NCBI RefSeq assembly: GCF_001458595.1
Contig: NZ_LN890328.1
Location: 2,546,115 to 2,610,114 of the forward strand
Source: Clostridium neonatale
Lineage (GTDB): Bacteria > Bacillota > Clostridia > Clostridiales > Clostridiaceae
Reading direction: 5' to 3'
DNA: 64,000 bases
Made by a program: the position numbers and the translations under genes. Position 1 is the stretch's first letter, and every line of letters starts with the position of its first letter. The notes below the pieces were generated by a model. It did not search any database. It saw only the letters and a program-made list of their open reading frames with translations, and had not been told where the DNA came from. Positions 1 to 8,582 of this stretch are shown one piece after another.

Positions 1-362
1 AATTCCATGGTGTACCTGGTGGTCACGAACTAAATTCATTTATCATTGCTATATATAATTTAGCTGGACCAGGCCAAGCATTAGATAACACTATTTTAAA
101 TGAAATAAAATCTATAGATAAAAAGATAAATATCAAAGTTGCTGTTTCATTATCTTGTCATCTTTGTCCTGATGTTGTTATGGCATCTCAAAGATTAGCA
201 ATAGAAAATAAAAATATTGAAGCTGAAATGTTAGATTTATCAGAATTCCCTGAATTAAAATCTAAATATAAAATTATGAGTGTTCCAGCTATAATACTAA
301 ATGATGAACAGTTATTCTTTGGAGCTAAAAAGATTGATGAAATTGTCAGTCTAATAAAATAG
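1..362 (+). CDS. C-terminal part of AhpF-like redox protein (partial)
   Basis: The reading frame is open from base 3 to the stop at 360-362, so the gene begins before the window. The visible ~119 residues match the N-terminal double-thioredoxin-fold domain of AhpF, the flavoprotein that feeds electrons to peroxiredoxin AhpC: a VPGGHE segment near the start, then the redox motif SLSCHLCPDVV (CxxC), then VPAIILND before the last strand. In classical AhpF this domain is followed by a thioredoxin-reductase module, but here the protein stops directly after it. Either the module order is reversed or this is a stand-alone disulfide protein. An internal ATG at 180 is not a convincing start because homology continues upstream of it. 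Sure about the fold, unsure about the full architecture. Confidence 0.75.
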   Translation, partial: FHGVPGGHELNSFIIAIYNLAGPGQALDNTILNEIKSIDKKINIKVAVSLSCHLCPDVVMASQRLAIENKNIEAEMLDLSEFPELKSKYKIMSVPAIILNDEQLFFGAKKIDEIVSLIK

Positions 363-369
363 AATTATT

Positions 370-403
370 AAAAAAGTCAGTTGCATTTTCAGCTGACTTT
401 TTT
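370..403. terminator. Bidirectional terminator between convergent genes
   Basis: The inverted repeat AAAAAAGTCAG / CTGACTTTTTT has a 12-nt loop. A-run and T-run flanks make it work on both strands. It lies between the stop of the AhpF-like gene and the stop of the PsiE-like gene. Confidence 0.85.
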
Positions 404-405
404 AT

Positions 406-1020
406 TTATTTAATAGATTTTATTATTTCTACTCTTGTAATTTCATGATTTTTCATCTTAGCTATTCTAAGTGCAAAACCAGAATAATAAATACATAATC
501 CTGTACCTAAATTTAATTTTCTATTTTCCACTTCATCCAAAATTACTTCTTCTAATGTATGATTATCATTATAAGGAATATCTATATGTTCTAATATATT
601 AATCCTCTTAACTCTCTCATTTCCTCTATATATAGTCTTAGCCACTTCGTCAAAATTGTAAAATAAATATTTTCTTACAGCAAATAAAATTGCAATAGAT
701 ATTATTCCAACTAAATTTTCTAATGTTGATGTATGCTCGACTATAAGTTGTCTTGCAATAGCAAATAATAATACTTCTATTACTGTAGCAGGTGTATGCT
801 TGCATAGCATTTTTATAAATTCTATCCCTATTACAAGATTAAATGCTGATGCTAAGAAAATATTAAATGATTCTATATCATTTTTATGCATAGCAATTAA
901 CTTTAAATCACTAACTAAAAAAATAAGTAAAATACTAATACTAATAGCTAGTAATATTCCAATAATTATTTCTAAAATATCTGCTATTTGAAGAATTTTA
1001 TTATTAAAAAATTTTTTCAT
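406..1020 (-). CDS. PsiE-like membrane protein
   Basis: This is a 204-residue protein with about four hydrophobic segments in its first two thirds (roughly residues 12-40, 52-70, 80-95 and 102-118) and a soluble, charged C-terminal tail of about 80 residues. The pattern and the LVIGIEFIKML and LLFAIARQLIVEH segments resemble the phosphate-starvation-inducible PsiE family of small inner-membrane proteins. The biochemical role of that family is unknown. The ATG at 1020 follows a TTTCCTCC-complement ribosome site. The gene is convergent with the AhpF-like gene and separated from it by a terminator. Family assignment is by pattern only. Confidence 0.6.
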   Translation of the reverse strand: MKKFFNNKILQIADILEIIIGILLAISISILLIFLVSDLKLIAMHKNDIESFNIFLASAFNLVIGIEFIKMLCKHTPATVIEVLLFAIARQLIVEHTSTLENLVGIISIAILFAVRKYLFYNFDEVAKTIYRGNERVKRINILEHIDIPYNDNHTLEEVILDEVENRKLNLGTGLCIYYSGFALRIAKMKNHEITRVEIIKSIK

Positions 1021-1089
1021 TTTTCCTCCTTATGCTGCCATAATATAATGTCAATACAGTATGATTCTATAATAATAATTAGCCTCTGT

Positions 1090-1926
1090 TTATTGGGATA
1101 TTGAAATGTCTTTACCATCAGATTTTATAGTTATATCCCCATTTTCAGTAAAATAATTTTTCACATTATATTTCTCTAAGATAAGTATAGTTTTATCATC
1201 AGCAGTTTCTTCTTTTGAGGATGTTATTATCGAATATTGAGGCTTGGTATTTTCTATTAAATTTTCAGTCATATTATTAACTCTTCCATGATGCGGCATT
1301 TTAATTACTGAAAAGTATTTTTTATTGTATTTTAAGAACTCTTTTATCCTTTCTTCTTCAGCATCTCCCATAAACAGAAAACTTTTATCTTTATAATTAA
1401 TTTCCACTATAATAGAATAATCATTTGATTTTTTATATTCATCTTTTTTAGGCGGACATATCTTAATTTCTACGTCATCAATTTTTACACTAATTTCTTC
1501 ATGTAATAAAGTTGGCTGTATATTGCTTTTTTCAATTGCTTCTTCATATTCTTCATACTGATTACTTTCTTTTTTATAATCAGGCTGTATTAGATTATTT
1601 ATTTTAAACTTATTTATTATTTCATCAGCACCTCCAATATGATCTTTGTCCATATGTGTTAAAATTAAATATTCTAATGAATCAATACCTTGTGATTTTA
1701 AATATGTACTTATTTCATTTTTATTTTTATCTAATCCTGTATCAATCATTATATATTTATCTTGTATACCTATAAGAATACAGTCTGCTTTTCCTGCATC
1801 AAAAAATTTTATTATAAGTTCATCATTTGCTTGATTGTAATTATTATATTGCTTGCTACTATAACATCCAATAAACATACAAACAATAACAATATTCAAT
1901 ATAAGTAATAATAATCTTTTAGTCAT
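1090..1926 (-). CDS. ComEC/Rec2-type metallo-beta-lactamase-fold lipoprotein
   Basis: A 278-residue protein that begins with a lipoprotein signal (KRLLLLILNIVIVCMFIGC, acylated Cys about residue 21). The metallo-beta-lactamase fold follows: LTHMDKDHIGG is the HxxxDH metal motif, FMGDAEEE supplies a metal-binding Asp, and MPHHG supplies a late His. This matches the stand-alone, exported version of the hydrolase domain of ComEC/Rec2. Such proteins are thought to act on nucleic acids or phosphodiesters outside the cell, but the substrate is not known. It is a single gene with its own leader. Fold and localisation are well supported; function is open. Confidence 0.8.
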   Translation of the reverse strand: MTKRLLLLILNIVIVCMFIGCYSSKQYNNYNQANDELIIKFFDAGKADCILIGIQDKYIMIDTGLDKNKNEISTYLKSQGIDSLEYLILTHMDKDHIGGADEIINKFKINNLIQPDYKKESNQYEEYEEAIEKSNIQPTLLHEEISVKIDDVEIKICPPKKDEYKKSNDYSIIVEINYKDKSFLFMGDAEEERIKEFLKYNKKYFSVIKMPHHGRVNNMTENLIENTKPQYSIITSSKEETADDKTILILEKYNVKNYFTENGDITIKSDGKDISISQ

Positions 1927-2139
1927 ATCTTGCCACCAATCTATTTTTAATTTTAAATGAATCTAAATATATAATTATAATATTATACACATAAAGCATA
2001 TGCATCAACAGGTAAAATTTAAGAATATTTGTAAAACAATATTTTATATAAATATTATTTAAATTATTTTAGACATTTCTAAAATATAATGTTAAAATAT
2101 AATTATATACTATTTGTTAATTAAAGGTGTGATACTATT

Positions 2140-2814
2140 ATGTCTAAATACGCAGATTTTCAAGATAAGCCAATAAACAAAACTTTAAGTTATATTCATT
2201 GGTTTTTCATTTCTAACATTTATTTTGCATTATGTAATATACTATTAATGCTCTCTTTATATTTATTTGATATAAAATTTGAAAATATAGCTATATTTTT
2301 CTTAGCTCTAATACCAACTGGGCCTTCACTATGTGCTCTATGTTCTTTTATGAACAAGTTAATAAGAGATAAATACGTTGATACTACTCGTGATTTTTTT
2401 AAAGGATATGTTGAAAATTTCAAAGCTTCTTTAAAATTTTGGTGCATTTTTTTATTACTATCATTTATTTTAATTTTTGATTTAAAATTATGTTTAATGA
2501 ATAGAAAATTTATTTTTCTAATTATACCTATGATTTTTATGTTATTATTTCTTATAATACTATGTTCATATTCAATACCTATTTTATCTAAGTATGAAAT
2601 AAAACTACTTGATAATATTAAATTATCATTTTACTTAGCACTAAAAACTCCAATTAAAACACTACTCAACTTAGTAATTATTGCATTATCAGCTTATATT
2701 TTCTTATATATAAGCAACATAATTGGATTGTTTGTTTTTAGTCTTTCATCTTATATATTGATGAAAAACATGGCTTCATGTTTCTTATTTATAGAAAGTA
2801 AATATCTAAAATAA
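2140..2814 (+). CDS. YesL-like (DUF624) membrane protein
   Basis: A 224-residue integral membrane protein with about five to six hydrophobic helices. A TGPSLCALCSFMNKLIRD segment after the second helix is typical of YesL/DUF624 proteins. These are often encoded in clusters for uptake of plant-wall oligosaccharides beside MsmF/MsmG-type permeases. Their role is unproven. The start ATG at 2140 follows AAAGGTGTGAT. Its position just before an arabinan locus suits the family, but it is in its own transcription unit. Moderate confidence in family, none in mechanism. Confidence 0.65.
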   Translation: MSKYADFQDKPINKTLSYIHWFFISNIYFALCNILLMLSLYLFDIKFENIAIFFLALIPTGPSLCALCSFMNKLIRDKYVDTTRDFFKGYVENFKASLKFWCIFLLLSFILIFDLKLCLMNRKFIFLIIPMIFMLLFLIILCSYSIPILSKYEIKLLDNIKLSFYLALKTPIKTLLNLVIIALSAYIFLYISNIIGLFVFSLSSYILMKNMASCFLFIESKYLK

Positions 2815-2889
2815 TATTGATTTGATTTTTGCATATAAATACCACTATAATTATACTATAGAAATTTGGATATTTAACATTATAAACAG

Positions 2890-2924
2890 AAAGGGGTAGC
2901 TGCTTTACAAGTAGCAAATAAATT
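2890..2924 (+). promoter_or_regulatory. Leader with hairpin between ribosome site and start codon
   Basis: The best ribosome site upstream of the ATG at 2925 is AAAGGGG at 2890-2896, 28 nt away. Between them is a small hairpin, GCTGCTT / AAGTAGC at 2899-2915. An in-frame stop (TAA at 2919-2921) excludes an upstream start. Folding of the hairpin would bring the ribosome site closer to the ATG, so translation may depend on structure. Confidence 0.4.
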
Positions 2925-3830
2925 ATGATACATATAACTAATTTAAAAGACGGAATATCTATTTTTAAAGCCTTAAGTTCTGATGTAAGAATAGATATAT
3001 TGAATATATTATCTGAATATCAACAGCTGAATATGAATGAACTATCAGAAAAACTTAATCTAACTAATGGTGCTGTAACCATGCATATAAGAAAATTAGA
3101 AGAATGCGGGCTTATAACTACTAATAATTTAACTGGTAAACATGGATTACAAAAGATATGTTCGCTACATGAAAATAAAATAGTAGTTGATATGGAATCA
3201 GATACTCCTGAAAATTCTTATGATATTGATATGTGTATAGGTCATTATTCTTCATACGAAATAACTCCTACTTGCGGAATAGCAACAAAGGATAAGCTTA
3301 TTGGAGAAGTTGATAATCCGAATTATTTTGCTGATCCTGAAAGGATGTATGCTGACATTCTTTGGTTCACTAAAGGCTTTATTGAATATAGAATACCTAA
3401 CTACTTAAAGCCAAATCAGATATTTTCTGAATTACAAATATCTATGGAAATAAGCTCTGAAGCTCCTGGTATATGTAATATATGGCCATCCGATATACAT
3501 TTTTCTATTAACAATATAGATATCGGAACTTGGATTAGTCCTGGAGATTTTGGCGATAACAAAGGTTTATTTACACCATCATGGTGGTTTCCTAATTGGA
3601 ATCAATATGGCTTATTAAAATTACTTGCAGTTAACCATTATGGAACATTTATGGATGGGTTAAAGATCTCTGATGTAACATTGAATGATTTAAATCTAAA
3701 CTATAAAAGCGATATTGTTCTAAAACTTGCAGTACCTGAAGATACTAAGCATGTTGGAGGATTAACTATCTTTGGAAAGAACTTCGGTAATTATAACCAA
3801 GGCATACATGTTCGAATTATATATAACTAG
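2925..3830 (+). CDS. ArsR-type regulator with large conserved C-terminal domain (paralogue 1)
   Basis: 301 residues. Residues ~5-75 are an ArsR-like winged helix: FKALSSDVRIDILNIL, then recognition helix LTNGAVTMHIRKLEECGLI. The remaining ~210 residues are a beta-rich, Trp/Tyr-rich domain that I cannot assign to a described family. It is shared with the protein at 12775-13707 through motifs TPTCGIAT, ILWF..GFIEY, PSDIHFSINNI, WISPGDFG and FGNYNQ. The usual ArsR metal-binding cysteine pattern in the helix is not seen. It is convergent with a GH43 arabinanase and ABC importer operon, suggesting that the C-terminal domain senses an arabinoside. That is inference from position. The protein could be an activator or a repressor. 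Confidence 0.75.
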   Translation: MIHITNLKDGISIFKALSSDVRIDILNILSEYQQLNMNELSEKLNLTNGAVTMHIRKLEECGLITTNNLTGKHGLQKICSLHENKIVVDMESDTPENSYDIDMCIGHYSSYEITPTCGIATKDKLIGEVDNPNYFADPERMYADILWFTKGFIEYRIPNYLKPNQIFSELQISMEISSEAPGICNIWPSDIHFSINNIDIGTWISPGDFGDNKGLFTPSWWFPNWNQYGLLKLLAVNHYGTFMDGLKISDVTLNDLNLNYKSDIVLKLAVPEDTKHVGGLTIFGKNFGNYNQGIHVRIIYN

Positions 3831-3831
3831 T

Positions 3832-3875
3832 AAAAAGGATTCATAAAGATATAAAAATTTTTATGAATCCTTTTT
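3832..3875. terminator. Bidirectional terminator
   Basis: A perfect 16-bp inverted repeat, AAAAAGGATTCATAAA / TTTATGAATCCTTTTT, with a 12-nt loop. It lies between the convergent ArsR-type regulator and GH43 genes. Confidence 0.9.
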
Positions 3876-3876
3876 G

Positions 3877-5202
3877 TTACAGTACTTTTTTCCCCCATAA
3901 AGCAACTGCATTTTTATCAATAGTAGTAAAAATCAAAGTTTCTTTGTTCTCTTCCCAATCCCATGAAGGCATTACTTTACCTTTATATATTTCATTTTCA
4001 TCTCTGACTTTTATTTTAATTTTTATTTCATTTATATTAGAAAAACTCCACTTTCCGCCATATTCACCTTCAATATCACCGTTTTCTTTAAAACTATAAG
4101 TCTTAGATACAATGACTCTATTAACATCTCTGTAGAGTGGTATAAGCTCCCATTCTCCAATAATTAGTTTCTTATCAATTTCTTGTTCTTTTTCTCCTGC
4201 ATAACGTTCTGGTGAAATCATTGGCCAACCATCATTTGACCATAATATCTTTCTAACATGCATATAAAACCAACTCTGATTATATTCTTTTCTTATATGA
4301 TGAACTATATAGAAATCTTCCCCATCATTTAATACAGAATTATGTCCAGGTGCAATCCATCCTTCACCATTTCCAAATCTATATCCTCCAAGAATTTTAT
4401 TTCCAATATGATTGGGATTTACAGCAAACTTGTTAGTCATCTCATTTCCATTTATATCTATATAAGGTCCATCTATACTTTCAGATCTTCCTACTCTTAC
4501 ATTATAATCAGATGCCAAAGAATCATATGATACAAATAAATAATATTTATCAAACTCTTTATTATAAACAATATATGGTCCCTCTATAGCTCCTTCAGTA
4601 GAATGATGTCTTCCAGCTATATTTATTCCTTTATCATTTTCTTTTTGTGGTTTACCTGTTTCTTTATCTAATTTTATCAAATAGATTCCAGTCCAAAATG
4701 ATCCATATGACATCCACATTTCACCATTCTTATCGAATACTATATTAGGATCTATTGCATTTCTATCGTCACCACTATCACTTTTTACAACAAGTCCATT
4801 ATCCTCCCACGGCCCATCTATTGATTTACTTTTTAATAAACCTATATATGATCTATTTCTGCCAAATGTTGAAGCGCAATAATACAAATAGTATAAGTCA
4901 TTTACTTTTGTTACTTCAGGTGCCCAAACGCCTTCGGCACCGGTCCATTCTTTCGCTTCTTTTGGTACATCGTCCAAAGCCTGCCCTACATATTCCCATT
5001 TAATCAAATCATATGATTTCCTTATTTGAATGGATGGGGTAGCTTTTCCTCCAATTCTTGCATCAGTTGAAAACACATAATATAAATCATCATCTTTAAA
5101 TATTGATGGGTCATGAGCTCCTGCTGCTCCCCATTTTGTTATGTCTTCAATATCTTCATCATATTTCAAGTCTTTTATTATAGGCTTTTCTGGATATATC
5201 AC
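3877..5202 (-). CDS. GH43 endo-1,5-alpha-L-arabinanase, cytoplasmic
   Basis: 441 residues without a signal peptide, so intracellular. A five-bladed GH43 propeller with the inverting triad visible: general base D31 (AHDPSIF), pKa modulator D151 (AIDPNIV) and general acid E207 (AIEGPY). An APGHNSV motif carries the His seen at the metal site of arabinanases. The last ~95 residues form the small beta-barrel C-terminal domain found in many endo-arabinanases. The start is GTG at 5202, with GAGAGGAT eight bases upstream; an ATG nearby is out of frame. It is the last gene of the binding protein-permease-permease operon, so it probably cuts imported arabino-oligosaccharides. Exo-activity cannot be excluded. 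Confidence 0.88.
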   Translation of the reverse strand: MIYPEKPIIKDLKYDEDIEDITKWGAAGAHDPSIFKDDDLYYVFSTDARIGGKATPSIQIRKSYDLIKWEYVGQALDDVPKEAKEWTGAEGVWAPEVTKVNDLYYLYYCASTFGRNRSYIGLLKSKSIDGPWEDNGLVVKSDSGDDRNAIDPNIVFDKNGEMWMSYGSFWTGIYLIKLDKETGKPQKENDKGINIAGRHHSTEGAIEGPYIVYNKEFDKYYLFVSYDSLASDYNVRVGRSESIDGPYIDINGNEMTNKFAVNPNHIGNKILGGYRFGNGEGWIAPGHNSVLNDGEDFYIVHHIRKEYNQSWFYMHVRKILWSNDGWPMISPERYAGEKEQEIDKKLIIGEWELIPLYRDVNRVIVSKTYSFKENGDIEGEYGGKWSFSNINEIKIKIKVRDENEIYKGKVMPSWDWEENKETLIFTTIDKNAVALWGKKVL

Positions 5203-5281
5203 TTTTTACCATCCTCTCTATTCTTTTAAATAAAAAGGACTTAGTACATATTTAAAACATAGCACTAAATCCTTAACTTTT

Positions 5282-6175
5282 TTATCCCTTAACTCCTGAG
5301 ATAGCTATTGATTCTATAATCCATTTTTGGAATACTATAAATACTATAATTATTGGCAACATAGACATTACAGACGCTGCCATAATCAATGGATAATCTG
5401 TCTGTATTGCATATGTAGCATTAAATGATTGTATAACAGTTTGTATTGTCATTTTTTCAGGTGTATTTATATATATTGATGGTGCTAAATAGTCATTCCA
5501 TATTCCCATAAACCATAAAATTATTTGAGCCGATATAGCTGGTCCTGATAAAGGGAATATAATTTTATAAAATATTTTAAAGAAGGAGCACCCATCTATT
5601 CTTGCTGCTTCAATAAGATCTGTTGGTATTCCCTGCATATATTGTCTAAGGAAAAATATCATACTTACATTACCAAATAATCCCGGAATAATTAGAGGTT
5701 TTAAAGAGTCTACCCATCCAATCTTAGAAAAGATTATAAATTGTGGTATCATAACTATGGCAAATGGAATCATCATTGTTCCAAGCAATGCTAAAAATAT
5801 CTGATTCTTATAAGGAAATCTTAACTTTGCAAAAGCAAATGCTGCTAAACTAGAAGTAAAAGTTCCTACTATTGTTACACTTAAACATACTTTTAAACTA
5901 TTAATTAAACCACTAAGCAATGGTCCTTTGGTCCATATTTCTGAATATTTACTCCAATTTATTTCTGTTGGTATCCATACTGGCGGCATAGCAAAAACAT
6001 CTAATTTATTTTTTACAGATGTTGAAACCATCCATAGTAATGGAACAATCATTACTAGCGATCCTAAAAGCAATACCAAGAATAAAATTGTATTTATTAT
6101 CTTCTCTTTTTTCTTCTTACTTCTCATTTTTGTGCCAGTTCTTGGCATAGTCTTAACTGTATCTGTACTTACCAT
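5282..6175 (-). CDS. ABC sugar permease, AraQ/MsmG type
   Basis: 297 residues with six predicted membrane helices and the permease EAA loop (EAARIDGCSFFKIF) that docks the ATPase. It belongs to the carbohydrate-uptake CUT1 inner-membrane MsmG/AraQ group, which takes oligosaccharides. ATG 6175 was chosen because GAGGTGA lies 9 nt upstream; a GTG four codons earlier has no spaced ribosome site. It follows the partner permease by 21 bp and precedes the GH43 gene by ~80 bp. No ATPase gene is nearby, so a shared MsmK-like ATPase elsewhere must serve it. The substrate is inferred from neighbours to be arabino-oligosaccharides. Confidence 0.88.
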   Translation of the reverse strand: MVSTDTVKTMPRTGTKMRSKKKKEKIINTILFLVLLLGSLVMIVPLLWMVSTSVKNKLDVFAMPPVWIPTEINWSKYSEIWTKGPLLSGLINSLKVCLSVTIVGTFTSSLAAFAFAKLRFPYKNQIFLALLGTMMIPFAIVMIPQFIIFSKIGWVDSLKPLIIPGLFGNVSMIFFLRQYMQGIPTDLIEAARIDGCSFFKIFYKIIFPLSGPAISAQIILWFMGIWNDYLAPSIYINTPEKMTIQTVIQSFNATYAIQTDYPLIMAASVMSMLPIIIVFIVFQKWIIESIAISGVKG

Positions 6176-6196
6176 TTTAACATTCACCTCTTTCTA

Positions 6197-7102
6197 TCAA
6201 CTTTCAAATAATTGATCGCCACTATGCTTAAATTGAATAAATGTTAATATGAAAATAGCAATTGCTAATACCCATCCTACAGCACAAGCATACCCCATTT
6301 GATAGTTCTTAAATGCCTTATCCCATAAATAATATACAATGGTCGCAGCGCTATAATTTACTCCACCATTATCAACCATTATAGAAGGTTCAATAAACAT
6401 TTGAGATCCACCAATAACTCCAGTAATAATCATATAAAATGTAACTGGCTTTAACATCGGCATAGTTATATGTTTAAAAATTTGAAGTGCATTAGCCCCA
6501 TCTATTTGAGCTGCTTCATTATAGCTTCTTGGAATGCTTTGTATTCCTGCTAAGTATAGAAGCATTGAAGTACCTAATCCTTTCCAAACAGTCATTGCCA
6601 TTATAGCCGGTTTTACTGTCGTTTCATTATTAAGCCAATTTGGTCCCTTCACTCCAAATATAGATAATATCTGATTTAGTAACCCATAATCTCCATTGTA
6701 TACCCATCTCCATAAAATAGAGATAGCTGCTATTGAAGATATAACTGGAATGTAGTAAATTACTCTAAAAGTTTTAACTCCAAATACCTTTCTATTCATA
6801 GCTAGTGCTAATCCTAAAGCTATTATAAGTCCTATTGGTATTCCAATCATCATAAATACTGTATTAAACATGGCCTTCCAAAAATTCGCATCTGATACCA
6901 TCTCTTTAAAATTATCTATTCCAATGAAATCTGGAGTTCCAATAGAAGTCCAATCTGTAAATCCAGCATATAAAGAAACTATCAACGGTACTAATGAGAA
7001 TAAGAAGAATCCTAGTATTGGTGCTAGAACGAAAAGATATCCTGCTCTACGTTCTCTTGCATAATAATCTGATTTAGAATTTATTTTTACTTTTGCCACC
7101 AT
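6197..7102 (-). CDS. ABC sugar permease, AraP/MsmF type
   Basis: 301 residues with six helices: an N-terminal helix GYLFVLAPILGFFLFSLVP, the characteristic large periplasmic loop before helix 2 (GFTDWTS...DNFKEMV), and the EAA loop EAAQIDGANALQIF near residue 200. It pairs with the permease just downstream to form the channel of a CUT1 importer. Start ATG 7102 is preceded by AGGTGGTGA. It is separated from the upstream binding-protein gene by a strong stem-loop (7148-7199), which may lower permease output relative to the binding protein. Confidence 0.88.
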   Translation of the reverse strand: MVAKVKINSKSDYYARERRAGYLFVLAPILGFFLFSLVPLIVSLYAGFTDWTSIGTPDFIGIDNFKEMVSDANFWKAMFNTVFMMIGIPIGLIIALGLALAMNRKVFGVKTFRVIYYIPVISSIAAISILWRWVYNGDYGLLNQILSIFGVKGPNWLNNETTVKPAIMAMTVWKGLGTSMLLYLAGIQSIPRSYNEAAQIDGANALQIFKHITMPMLKPVTFYMIITGVIGGSQMFIEPSIMVDNGGVNYSAATIVYYLWDKAFKNYQMGYACAVGWVLAIAIFILTFIQFKHSGDQLFES

Positions 7103-7147
7103 AGTTCATTTCACCACCTAATTACTCCTATTTTTTTCTTCATACCT

Positions 7148-7199
7148 ATCATTAATTAAGTTACTTAATTTATAATATTTCAGCAACTTAATTAATGAT
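7148..7199 (-). promoter_or_regulatory. Intercistronic stem-loop between binding protein and permease
   Basis: A perfect 15-bp inverted repeat (ATCATTAATTAAGTT / AACTTAATTAATGAT, 22-nt loop) between the binding-protein stop and the permease start. On the transcribed strand it is not followed by a clean T-run, so it looks like an mRNA-protecting or attenuating hairpin rather than an operon end. The other importer in this window has the same arrangement at 38254-38303. Confidence 0.6.
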
Positions 7200-7208
7200 T
7201 AGAAAAAA

Positions 7209-8582
7209 TTACTTTGCTTTTTCCTTTTGCTCTTTTTCAATAGCTTTATCTAATAATTTTTGCATTTCTGGTTGAATTTTTGCGCAATAATCTTTTGCTG
7301 AAATCTTACCATCTAAAACATCTTGAATTCCTTCATAGAATTTATCGTACCATTCACCGTTGTATGTTCTTTCACCTGGTAATGGTTTACCATATGTTTC
7401 TATAAGGTCTATAAAAGCTTGTTTGTTATGAGGATTATTATCTGTATTTAAGTAATAGTCTTTTGCCATTGATTTTATATTTGGAACTTGAATTTGTTGA
7501 TCTGCAACCATCTTATTTGCATCTTTATCTGTAGATAAGAATATTGCTAAGTTAACAGCTTCTTGTGGATATTTAGTATTAGCTGAAACACCAAATCCTA
7601 CAGAACCAAGCCAACTTGCAGTTTCTCCAGTACTTCCTGCTGGCCATGGAATTATATCATATTCAAATGGAAGATCTTCAAATGCTGCTATATCCCACGG
7701 TGCAATGGCAAAGAATCCTAATTGTCCTTTTAACCATCTTTGATAAGTGTCAAGTGTTTGTCCTTGTTCTGCGCTTGGAGTTATTTTATCTACTAAAGTT
7801 TGATCTGCAAAAAATTGTAATGCTTCTACAAACTTTGGATCTGTAACTGTAACCTTTGTTGCATCTTCATTGATCCAATCTGCACCGTTACTAAATACAA
7901 ATGGCGCAAGTGCCCAGTTAACATTAAGACCAGTTCCCCAACTTGAATCATCTCCACCTGTATCATTAGTTAATTGTTTACAAACGTTTATAAATTCATC
8001 CCATGTATAAGGAACCTTCGGGTCAGGTAATGGTATTCCCTTTTTCTCAAATAAAGTTTTGTTATATCCAAATCCAAATGGACCTATATCTTTAGGTAAT
8101 GCATATAAGCTACCTTGTCCAATTTTATCTCCATCGTATCTATATTTATTTAAGCCTAATTCCCATACATCATCTAAATTCAATATTCCATCTGTTTCTG
8201 CTTGCTTAAGATATTCATCTAAGTTCAACATCTTGCCTGCATTAACCCATGCTTTTACGTCCCCAGGCCCCATATAAACAACATCTGCCATTGTATTAGA
8301 TGCCATAGCTGCTTGTATCTTTTGCCCATACTGATCTTGAGTTGTACTTACAAGTTTAACCTTAACATCAGGATATTTCTCTTCAAATTTCTTAATTACT
8401 TGTTCATAAACAGCAGTTTCCTGAGGTTGTCCATAACACATCCACGTAATTTCTTTTTTACCATCTGCGGTTTTTGCTCCAGCTCCATTGGATTCTTTAG
8501 CTCCACCACATCCAATAAGCATGGTTGCAGCTACTGTTGCAGTAATAATCATAGAAAGTAACTTTTTTGATTTTTTTAACAT
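7209..8582 (-). CDS. Oligosaccharide-binding lipoprotein, AraN type
   Basis: 457 residues. Lipoprotein signal LLSMIITATVAATMLIGCGG gives an acylated Cys at about residue 25, anchoring it outside the membrane. The body is a CUT1 extracellular solute-binding protein (ITWMCYG at the first strand, VVYMGPGDVKAWVNAG, then IAPWDIAAFEDLPFEYDI). It is the first gene of an operon continuing into two permeases and GH43. The start has AGGAGG 7-8 nt upstream. Arabinan or arabinoxylan oligosaccharide specificity is inferred from operon content. Confidence 0.87.
   Translation of the reverse strand: MLKKSKKLLSMIITATVAATMLIGCGGAKESNGAGAKTADGKKEITWMCYGQPQETAVYEQVIKKFEEKYPDVKVKLVSTTQDQYGQKIQAAMASNTMADVVYMGPGDVKAWVNAGKMLNLDEYLKQAETDGILNLDDVWELGLNKYRYDGDKIGQGSLYALPKDIGPFGFGYNKTLFEKKGIPLPDPKVPYTWDEFINVCKQLTNDTGGDDSSWGTGLNVNWALAPFVFSNGADWINEDATKVTVTDPKFVEALQFFADQTLVDKITPSAEQGQTLDTYQRWLKGQLGFFAIAPWDIAAFEDLPFEYDIIPWPAGSTGETASWLGSVGFGVSANTKYPQEAVNLAIFLSTDKDANKMVADQQIQVPNIKSMAKDYYLNTDNNPHNKQAFIDLIETYGKPLPGERTYNGEWYDKFYEGIQDVLDGKISAKDYCAKIQPEMQKLLDKAIEKEQKEKAK

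Noticed and set aside
4755..5003. Plus-strand open frame inside the GH43 gene
   Set aside because: Antisense to catalytic-domain coding sequence, no ribosome site, low-complexity product.
5928..6215. Plus-strand 95-codon frame across the permease gene starts
   Set aside because: Hydrophobic antisense shadow of membrane-protein coding sequence, a common artefact.
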